Source: an uncultured Campylobacter sp.
GTDB lineage: Bacteria > Campylobacterota > Campylobacteria > Campylobacterales > Campylobacteraceae
Assembly: GCF_905371695.1 (NCBI RefSeq)
Contig: NZ_CAJPMA010000022.1
Location: 1 to 21,279, forward strand
Length of the DNA stretch: 21,279 nucleotides
Reading direction: 5' to 3'
Position 1 is the first letter of the stretch; each line of letters begins with the position of its first letter. Both the position numbers and the translations under genes were made by a program. Positions 15,353 to 21,279 of this stretch are shown here, one piece after another. The notes beneath the pieces were generated by a model. The model saw only the letters and a program-made list of their open reading frames with translations. It did no database searches and had not been told where the DNA came from.

Positions 15353-15381
15353 TTGACAATGATAGACTAAAAGTATATAAT
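15353..15381 (+). promoter_or_regulatory. Full-consensus sigma70 promoter of clpB
   Basis: TTGACA at 15353-15358 and TATAAT at 15376-15381 with a 17-bp spacer are exact matches to the consensus. The predicted transcript start is near 15388, and AAGGAG (15401-15406) precedes the ATG at 15413. Such a strong -35 is unusual for Campylobacter and fits a gene held down by repressors. Confidence 0.85.
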
Positions 15382-15412
15382 GCTCCTCGTATAAAAAATT
15401 AAGGAGCAAAAT

Positions 15413-17986
15413 ATGTCAGGTGTTTTAGAAAATTTAACCGCACAAATGCAAGAGTTGATAGAAAAGGGCGTCGCGCTCGCGATTCACGCGAAAAATCCGC
15501 AAACGTTTCCGCTTCACTTGCTTTGGGCGCTGGTCGCAGATAGCGGCTCGCTACTCAACCAAGTCTTTAACAAAATGAACGTCAGCAAGGATGTGGTAGA
15601 GCTTGAAGTAAAAAGTAAAGCCGCGCAGCTACCGACAAGCTCAAACGTGAGCAAGGAAAACGTGCAAATTTCAAAGGAGCTCATAAACTCTCTTGAAAGC
15701 GCAAAAGCCCTGATGGTGAGCCTCGGAGATAGCTATATCGCGGTAGATACGTGGATTATCTCGGCGCTTGAGCTGCCTGAGATCAAGCAAATTTTAGGCA
15801 AATTTACGGACGTTTTAGAAATCCGCAAAAATTTAGAAAGCATCAGGGCAGGGCGCAAGATAGATAGCCAAACCAGCGACGAGACGCTAGATAGTCTGGA
15901 AAAATACGGCATCGATCTAACCGCAAAGGCGCTAAATAAGGAGCTTGATCCAGTTATCGGGCGCGACGAAGAGATCACGCGCATGATGCAAATTTTAATA
16001 AGAAAGAGCAAAAATAATCCTATTTTATTAGGCGAGCCGGGCGTGGGTAAAACCGCTATCGTCGAGGGCTTAGCGCAAAAAATCGTGGCAAAAGACGTAC
16101 CCACTAGTCTAGCAAACAAGCGAGTGATCGCGCTCGATATGAGCGCGCTGATCGCGGGCGCGAAATACCGCGGCGAATTTGAAGACAGGCTAAAAGCCGT
16201 CATAAACGAAGTAAAAAGCGCGGGAAATATCATCCTGTTTATCGACGAGATCCACACTATCGTGGGCGCAGGTGCAAGCGAAGGCAGCATGGACGCGGCA
16301 AATATCCTAAAACCCGCGCTTGCCAGAGGCGAGCTACACGCCGTGGGCGCTACGACGCTAAAAGAGTACCGCAAGTATTTCGAAAAGGACGCCGCGTTGC
16401 AACGCCGCTTTCAGCCTATCGACGTCAAAGAGCCTAGCGTAAACGAAGCGCTTCAAATTTTACGCGGTATAAAAGAGCGCCTCGAGGTGCACCACGGCGT
16501 AACGATCACCGATAGCGCGCTAGTCGCGGCGGCAAAGCTAAGCGACCGCTACATCTCAAACCGCTTTTTGCCGGATAAAGCGATCGATCTCATCGACGAG
16601 GCCGCAGCCGAGCTAAAAATGCAGATAGAAAGCGAGCCCTATGAGCTAGCCCGCATCAAGCGTGAGATCGTAACGCTGCAAGTCGAAAAAGAGGCGCTAA
16701 AAATGGAAGACGAGGCTAAAAACACCGCTCGCCTAAGCGAAATCGAAAAAGAAATCGCCGACCTAAACAAGCAAAAGCACGCCCTTGACGGTAAATTTGA
16801 AAATGAAAAAGCGGTTTTTGGCGGCATATCAAAAGCTAAAAAAGAGATAGATAGCCTAAAAAGCGAGGCTGAGATAGCGCGCAGAAACGGCGATTTGCAG
16901 CGCGCGGCCGAGATAGAATACGGCAAAATTTTAGAAGCGGCCAACCGCCAAAAAGAGCTCGAAAAAAAATGGGACGAGATGAAAAAATCAGGCGTGCTGC
17001 TCAAAAATCAGGTCGATGAGGAGCTGGTAGCTGAAATTTTAAGTAAATGGACGGGAATTTCGGTCAGCAAAATGCTAACTAGCGAAAAGCAAAAATATCT
17101 GATGATCGAGGAGCATTTGCGCGAAAGCGTCGTCGGTCAGGATGCCGCTCTGCACGCTCTAGCAAGAGCTATCAAGCGAAACAAAGCCGGCCTAAACGAG
17201 GGTGCGCGTCCGATCGGATCGTTTTTGTTTTTAGGGCCTACGGGCGTGGGTAAAACGCAGTCGGCGAAGGCTTTGGCTAAATTTTTATTTGACGACGAGC
17301 GCGCGCTCATACGCTTTGACATGAGCGAATACATGGAAAAGCACAGCGTCTCTCGCCTGCTCGGAGCGCCTCCCGGATACGTGGGTTACGACGAAGGCGG
17401 ACAGCTAACAGAAGCCGTGCGCAGACGTCCGTATAGCGTCATACTTTTTGACGAGATCGAAAAGGCTCACAAAGACGTATTTAACGTGCTTTTAGGCATC
17501 CTAGACGACGGAAGGGCGACTGATAACAAGGGCGTGACGGTTGATTTTAAAAACACGATCATCATCCTCACGTCAAATATCGCGTCAAATTTCATCATGG
17601 ATCTAAAAGGCGAGGAACGCGAGGCGGCGGTCAAAAACGAGCTTAAAAACTACTTTAAACCCGAGTTTTTAAACCGTCTCGACGACACGATAATCTTTAA
17701 TCCGCTCGATGAAGACGGGCTCATAAAAATCGTAGATATAATGTTTAAAGAGCTTGAAAAAACATTGCAAAATCGCGGTATCAAGGCGAGCCTAAGCGAA
17801 GAGGCGAAGAAATTTATCGCGGGCGCGGGCTTTGATATCGTTTACGGCGCTAGACCTTTGCGCCGCGCGCTATACGAGCTAGTGGAAGACCCGCTAGCCG
17901 ATATGATCCTACGAGACGAGCTTGAAAGCGGAGATGAAATCGTAATCGGCGCAAAAGACGAAAAAATAGAGATTAAAAAAATCTAA
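15413..17986 (+). CDS. clpB: ATP-dependent disaggregase ClpB (Hsp100)
   Basis: An 857-aa cytosolic AAA+ hexamer that extracts proteins from aggregates together with DnaK. The N-terminal Clp_N domain (1-150) is followed by NBD1 with Walker A GEPGVGKT (about 206-213) and Walker B ILFIDEIH (about 274-281). The charged coiled-coil M domain spans about 400-525 and is the hallmark separating ClpB from ClpA and ClpC. NBD2 has Walker A GPTGVGKT (about 608), the pore loop GAPPGYVGYDEGG, Walker B VILFDEIEKAH (about 676) and sensor-1 ILTSN. No ClpP-binding IGF loop was seen. Size is standard. A CIRCE-like operator and strong promoter lie upstream, and a hairpin lies 5 bp after the stop. Confidence 0.98.
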   Translation: MSGVLENLTAQMQELIEKGVALAIHAKNPQTFPLHLLWALVADSGSLLNQVFNKMNVSKDVVELEVKSKAAQLPTSSNVSKENVQISKELINSLESAKALMVSLGDSYIAVDTWIISALELPEIKQILGKFTDVLEIRKNLESIRAGRKIDSQTSDETLDSLEKYGIDLTAKALNKELDPVIGRDEEITRMMQILIRKSKNNPILLGEPGVGKTAIVEGLAQKIVAKDVPTSLANKRVIALDMSALIAGAKYRGEFEDRLKAVINEVKSAGNIILFIDEIHTIVGAGASEGSMDAANILKPALARGELHAVGATTLKEYRKYFEKDAALQRRFQPIDVKEPSVNEALQILRGIKERLEVHHGVTITDSALVAAAKLSDRYISNRFLPDKAIDLIDEAAAELKMQIESEPYELARIKREIVTLQVEKEALKMEDEAKNTARLSEIEKEIADLNKQKHALDGKFENEKAVFGGISKAKKEIDSLKSEAEIARRNGDLQRAAEIEYGKILEAANRQKELEKKWDEMKKSGVLLKNQVDEELVAEILSKWTGISVSKMLTSEKQKYLMIEEHLRESVVGQDAALHALARAIKRNKAGLNEGARPIGSFLFLGPTGVGKTQSAKALAKFLFDDERALIRFDMSEYMEKHSVSRLLGAPPGYVGYDEGGQLTEAVRRRPYSVILFDEIEKAHKDVFNVLLGILDDGRATDNKGVTVDFKNTIIILTSNIASNFIMDLKGEEREAAVKNELKNYFKPEFLNRLDDTIIFNPLDEDGLIKIVDIMFKELEKTLQNRGIKASLSEEAKKFIAGAGFDIVYGARPLRRALYELVEDPLADMILRDELESGDEIVIGAKDEKIEIKKI

Positions 17987-17991
17987 CCTAA

Positions 17992-18010
17992 GGCGGGTTT
18001 TACGCCCGCC
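17992..18010 (+). terminator. Hairpin after clpB, probable terminator
   Basis: GGCGGG and CCCGCC form a 6-bp G+C stem with a 7-nt loop (TTTTACG), 5 bp after the clpB stop. Only a loose T/C-rich tract follows, so termination efficiency is uncertain. Confidence 0.55.
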
Positions 18011-18047
18011 GATACTTCCTTTACCTTTAATTTTAAGATTATTCTTT

Positions 18048-18053
18048 TATAAT
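18048..18053 (+). promoter_or_regulatory. Candidate -10 box for the DUF2157 gene pair
   Basis: TATAAT lies 35 bp before the TTG start, behind an A/T-rich upstream stretch without a clear -35. It would give the membrane gene pair its own transcript, separate from clpB. Confidence 0.45.
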
Positions 18054-18088
18054 TGCGATTAAGAATCTCGCGAATTTAAAGGAAAAAT

Positions 18089-19348
18089 TTGAATTTTTTA
18101 CGTAAAAAATTTTTAGCCGAAGAGCTAAATAAATGGAGCGCGGGCGGTATCATCGGACGCGATCAAGCGGAGCGCATCGCGGCGCTTTACGGCGTTAATA
18201 TAAACGAGCCCGAATCCGGCGTAAATACGATTTTACGCATCGTAGCTTACCTGTTTTTCGGCTGCTCGCTTTTAGTACTAATCGGCGCGAACTGGGAAGA
18301 AATCCCGCGTTTGGCGCGACTTTTGCTCATACTATTTTTAAGCGCGCTCGTAAATTTAGGCGGCTATTTGCAGCTTAAAAAAGGCAACCGAACCTACGCC
18401 GAAGGACTATTTCTACTCGGTACGCTGGTCTTCGGCGCGGGTATAGCGCTCATCGCGCAGGTTTATCATTTGGGCAAGCATATGCCGGACGGCGTTCTTC
18501 TTTGGGCGATCGGAGCGTTCGTGCCGGCGCTTTTGCTTCGCAGCTCGCTGCTAGGCGGCGCGGCGCTATTGATAGCTATTTTGTGGTCGCAGATGGAAAG
18601 CTTTTATCTCGGCTCTTACGAATTCGGCGGCTTTATCGGCGGCGATCGGCCGACGGGGTTTTTATTTTTCCTAGCGTGCGCCTTTTGGACGGCGTTTTAT
18701 CAAAGCGGCAGGACGATCTTATTTGCGCTATTTATCGGCGTTTTTAGCTACGTTTACGGATTTTGGCGCTTTGAGTATTTCATAAATTTGCTAATCCCCG
18801 AAATTTTGGCTTACTGCTTATTTGGCGTAGCGATCTCTTACGCGCTGGCGAAACTAGGACGGACGGAGGGAGCGGGCGCGCTTTACGGCATTAGCGCGTT
18901 TTTCGGTATCGCGGCGCTCATTTTCTCGCTATTTAGTTTTATGATTTTTGGCGAAGACGAGTTTGAATATCCGCAAATTTCAGACTTTTTAGCCGTCGCG
19001 AAATGGCTGTTTAATAATTTCTACGGCGCGCTATTTTTAGGCTTTTGCGCAGCTAGCTGCGCCATAGGCGTTTGGATACGTCAAAACACGCTTATTTTTT
19101 GCGCGGTTTTGTGCTTTGCGTTACCGTTTTTAAATTTTATAAACGCGGAAATTTTATACTCGCTAATTTGCGTCGTAGTCGGCGCTTCGCTAATCAAAAC
19201 AGGTAAGCTGTCCGCGGGACTTACGCTTATTTTTAGCGTCGCGGTCGTTAGGTATTTTGATTTAGTCGGCGATTACATCGGCGCTAGCGCGCTGTTTTTA
19301 TTCTTTGCGCTCGTGGTTTTGGCGCTTAGCAAAAGGAAGAAAAAATGA
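18089..19348 (+). CDS. DUF2157 domain-containing multi-pass membrane protein
   Basis: This 419-aa protein opens MNFLRKKFLAEELNKWSAGGIIGRDQAERIAALYG, the N-terminal soluble motif of DUF2157 (a helix with W...G.I...Q...I...Y). It is followed by about eleven to twelve hydrophobic segments from residue 47 to the end (for example FFGCSLLVLIGANW, LLLILFLSALVNLGGYL, LFLFFALVVLALS) and a basic tail RKKK. Start is TTG at 18089, preceded by AAAGGAAAA; the first residues fit the family. It overlaps the next gene by ATGA. DUF2157 proteins are commonly encoded beside GDYXXLXY proteins, as here, and their function is unknown. A joint inner-membrane role of the two is inferred only from the pairing. Confidence 0.85.
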   Translation: MNFLRKKFLAEELNKWSAGGIIGRDQAERIAALYGVNINEPESGVNTILRIVAYLFFGCSLLVLIGANWEEIPRLARLLLILFLSALVNLGGYLQLKKGNRTYAEGLFLLGTLVFGAGIALIAQVYHLGKHMPDGVLLWAIGAFVPALLLRSSLLGGAALLIAILWSQMESFYLGSYEFGGFIGGDRPTGFLFFLACAFWTAFYQSGRTILFALFIGVFSYVYGFWRFEYFINLLIPEILAYCLFGVAISYALAKLGRTEGAGALYGISAFFGIAALIFSLFSFMIFGEDEFEYPQISDFLAVAKWLFNNFYGALFLGFCAASCAIGVWIRQNTLIFCAVLCFALPFLNFINAEILYSLICVVVGASLIKTGKLSAGLTLIFSVAVVRYFDLVGDYIGASALFLFFALVVLALSKRKKK

Positions 19349-20001
19349 AAATTTTACTCATCGCGGCCCAGCCTATTTTATTAGCGCTGATGACGCTCTA
19401 CGCGCACGCTCCGATATATTTCGGTAAGGAAATTTTAGTGCGGACCGAGCTATACGATCCGCGCGATATGTTTAGAGGAAATTACGTAGATTTAAGTTAC
19501 GAATTTTCAAACGTTAACGGCGGACGCGACGAAAAGCGCGGCGCCGGGGACGATAAAATTTACGCCGTTTTAAAGCCTAATAAAGACGGCGTCTACGCCC
19601 TAGAATACGTAAGCGCGGATCGCCCCGAAGAGGGCGTATTTTTAAGCGGGCGAATAGATATGTGGGACAGGGCGAATTTCGGTATCGAGGCCTATTTCCT
19701 ACCAAAAGACAAGGCTATCCGGCTTGAAAATCAAATGCGTCAATTCGTAGATTTTAGCGAAGAGGAGCGTAAAAAAATAGATGAAAATTTTGCGGACGCT
19801 AACGCTAGCGAGCCTACTACGCGGGACGTTAAAGATAGCGGCATCGCGATGATAGAGCCCGAAACGGGCTGGGACGAAGCGGAGCGATTAGGGCGAAAAT
19901 TTAGCGTCTACGCAAGGCTAAAAGTGCTATCAAACGGCGACGCGCGCGTGGACGGCGTGGAGCTAGTAGATAATAAAACCAAAGAGAAAATTTACTATTG
20001 A
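19345..20001 (+). CDS. GDYXXLXY domain-containing protein
   Basis: This 218-aa protein has an N-terminal membrane helix or uncleaved signal (MKILLIAAQPILLALMTLYA) and a periplasmic body. The family signature appears as GNYVDLSY (45-52; Asn replaces the usual Asp) after YDPRDMFR, and the second conserved block YFLPKDKAIRLE is near residues 112-123. The ATGA overlap with the DUF2157 gene shows translational coupling and suggests that the two products act together. The family is uncharacterised. A charged insert around 124-155 is not recognised. Confidence 0.85.
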   Translation: MKILLIAAQPILLALMTLYAHAPIYFGKEILVRTELYDPRDMFRGNYVDLSYEFSNVNGGRDEKRGAGDDKIYAVLKPNKDGVYALEYVSADRPEEGVFLSGRIDMWDRANFGIEAYFLPKDKAIRLENQMRQFVDFSEEERKKIDENFADANASEPTTRDVKDSGIAMIEPETGWDEAERLGRKFSVYARLKVLSNGDARVDGVELVDNKTKEKIYY

Positions 20002-20017
20002 TCGCGCTAAGAAGCGC

Positions 20018-20083
20018 CCGCTTTTGCAAGCGGCTAAATTTTAAGGCGCGAGGCTAAATTTGACGTAAACGATAAATTTAGCC
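20018..20083. terminator. Convergent-gene terminator region with two hairpins
   Basis: In the 90-bp gap between convergent genes, CCGCTT/AAGCGG (20018-20033, 4-nt loop) is followed by GGCTAAATTT/AAATTTAGCC (20052-20083, 12-nt loop). GGCTAAATTT also occurs at 20032-20041 and can pair with the same right arm, so alternative folds are possible. No long T-run follows either stem, so termination is likely but not proven. Confidence 0.45.
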
Positions 20084-20091
20084 CGTTAGAT

Positions 20092-21090
20092 CTATCTTGT
20101 AAAATCGTGAACGCCGATTTTTATACGAAATTTAACTTCAATGCTCGGCAATATCTCGGCGAGCCTTTCTTCGTCGTAGCAAATTAGATCGGTATATGCG
20201 CGCTGCGTGCCGCTTGCGCCGCCGATGATCTGCAAAAATTCTCCGCACTCTTCCAGCTCGTCTTCTACTTGCGCGCGAATCTCTAACCCCTCCGCTCCTC
20301 CGACGCCATAGCTTAAAAAGCAAATTTTTATCCCGTTTGCCGCGGCCGTTTTGAAAATTTCGCGCCCGCCGCTTAAATACTCGTTTATTATCTCGGTTAA
20401 GCGACTACTGCCGACTACTACGTCTTCTCGCACCCCGTCGCCGCGCGGTTCCAACCTATAAACCGTAGCGCCTAAAAGCGGGTCTTTTAGGATGTCCGCG
20501 CCTAAATTTCGCTCTACTAGCACGCCCAGATCGCTAAGTTTAACGCCGTCCTTTTTTGGGGCTTTAAGCAACGTAAGCGCGCCCAGCGCGTTAATAACGC
20601 AAATTTCGCCTAGCGCATTATCGAGCAAAATAAAAGCGAGATTATACGCTTCGTTTTCGTTATTTTGCAGTAGCGTCGCGATTTGTTCGTTGTAAATTTC
20701 CAGGTCGAATTTTTGCTCGTCAAAGCGCGGGTAAGTTAAAATATCGTCCGTCGTAACGTCCGCGCCGTACATTTTAAAGCCGAAATTTTTACCGACTTTT
20801 TGCTTACCTAGCGTGCAAACGGCGCTACCTAGCAAGCTTGACGGCATATTATTTTTGATAAATTCTAGCCAAAACAGCGGCGCTTTTTGCCCCTCCGGCG
20901 TTAGCACCAGATCCACCGCCCCGTCTTTAAGTCCGACCATAAACGTAGGCTCGTTTAGGCAAATTTTAAGCGTATCTTCTACGATCCGCGACGCTTTTTC
21001 AAAATTTTGCGCTTCAAGATCGGCTTTGATCTGCGGCAAATTCGCGTTAAATTGCGTCCAAAATTCATGGACGTTAGAGGCAAAACTCAT
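20092..21090 (-). CDS. Conserved-looking protein of unknown function, 332 aa
   Basis: I do not recognise this protein. It has no signal peptide or membrane segment, is acidic and is probably cytoplasmic. The first about 95 residues (EFWTQF...LNEPTFMVGLKDGAVDLVLTPEGQKAPLFWLEFIKNN) follow a pattern seen in DUF695-like proteins: a helical start, then a strand, then a TPEG-type turn before a W-containing helix. The later parts contain two mixed alpha/beta segments, one with LLDNALGEICVINALGALTLL and one with KICFLSYGVGGAEGLEIRAQVEDELEECGEFLQIIGGASGTQ. ATG at 21090 has AAGGA 7 bp upstream. It starts 16 bp after the stop of the AsmA-like gene and is probably cotranscribed with it. Confidence 0.7.
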   Translation of the reverse strand: MSFASNVHEFWTQFNANLPQIKADLEAQNFEKASRIVEDTLKICLNEPTFMVGLKDGAVDLVLTPEGQKAPLFWLEFIKNNMPSSLLGSAVCTLGKQKVGKNFGFKMYGADVTTDDILTYPRFDEQKFDLEIYNEQIATLLQNNENEAYNLAFILLDNALGEICVINALGALTLLKAPKKDGVKLSDLGVLVERNLGADILKDPLLGATVYRLEPRGDGVREDVVVGSSRLTEIINEYLSGGREIFKTAAANGIKICFLSYGVGGAEGLEIRAQVEDELEECGEFLQIIGGASGTQRAYTDLICYDEERLAEILPSIEVKFRIKIGVHDFTR

Positions 21091-21106
21091 ATTTTTTCCT
21101 TAAACT

Positions 21107-21279
21107 TTACTCAAATATCAAAAACGGCGCTTGAAGGACGTTTCTAATTACCTTAAAAGGCGAAAGCAAGGCGTCGGTTAAAACCTGCGTCGAATATTCC
21201 GGCTTTTCAAGCGTCCCGCGCACGCTAATCACCGTCGAAAGCGAGCGGTCTTTGCCTAAAATTATTTGATTAACGAGCG
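21107..21279 (-). CDS. C-terminal end of an AsmA/YhdP-like protein (partial)
   Basis: Only the last 56 residues are in the window, ending ...VIRNVLQAPFLIFE and a TAA at 21107-21109. The visible segment has VISVRGTLEKPEYSTQVLTDALLSPFKVIRNVL. This GTL-KP-Y-T-V-DALLSPF-IRN pattern is typical of the C-terminus of AsmA-family/YhdP (DUF3971) proteins, long periplasmic bridge proteins implicated in phospholipid transport to the outer membrane. The family call rests on this short tail alone, so it is tentative. The N-terminal bulk lies to the right of the window. Confidence 0.6.
   Translation of the reverse strand, partial: LVNQIILGKDRSLSTVISVRGTLEKPEYSTQVLTDALLSPFKVIRNVLQAPFLIFE

Noticed and set aside
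17968..17986. A7 run at the end of clpB as a programmed frameshift site
   Set aside because: It is five bases from the stop codon of a full-length ClpB, so slippage would change almost nothing.

Overview
The window looks like a chromosomal contig from a Campylobacterota organism of the oral or intestinal Campylobacter type. The evidence is the run of recognisable genes (ctpA, purC, purS, purQ, a periplasmic SH3 protein, plsC, then htpG, with clpB divergent from ctpA), which from memory is close to the C. jejuni Cj0509-Cj0518 order. AAATTTT-type words are frequent, -35 boxes are poor, and the base composition is clearly richer in G+C than C. jejuni, so a C. showae/rectus/gracilis-like species is more likely (inference). 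Genes are cut at both ends.

Left block (1-7146): a large alpha-2-macroglobulin-family gene (its C-terminal half lies outside the window) sits immediately downstream of pbpC, the classic pairing of a periplasmic protease trap with a bifunctional penicillin-binding protein. A UvrD/Rep/PcrA-type helicase diverges from pbpC across 61 bp that hold two interleaved promoter-like signals. Bases 1-39 are an exact reverse complement of 136-174, so the first 39 bases may be a fold-back chimera at a contig end.

Central minus-strand block (7379-15211): ctpA-purC-purS-purQ-SH3 protein-plsC are packed with overlaps or gaps of up to 10 bp. This mixes periplasmic proteolysis, three purine synthesis genes and a phospholipid acyltransferase. 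A small ankyrin-like lipoprotein candidate and htpG follow.

Right block (15413-21279): clpB reads away from ctpA, with a CIRCE-like HrcA operator and a full-consensus sigma70 promoter. The htpG leader carries a perfect dyad with the spacing of an HspR (HAIR) site and a weaker CIRCE-like site over its -10, so the two chaperone genes appear to belong to the repressor-controlled heat-shock regulon of these bacteria. Behind clpB lies a coupled pair, a DUF2157 multi-pass membrane protein and a GDYXXLXY protein. On the opposite strand are an unrecognised 332-aa protein and the C-terminal end of an AsmA/YhdP-like protein.

I found no mobile element, CRISPR array, tRNA or rRNA gene, and no convincing wholly new defence or biosynthetic system. 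The most notable items are the terminal inverted repeat, the heat-shock operators, the predicted leaderless pbpC transcript, and the uncharacterised DUF2157/GDYXXLXY and 332-aa genes.
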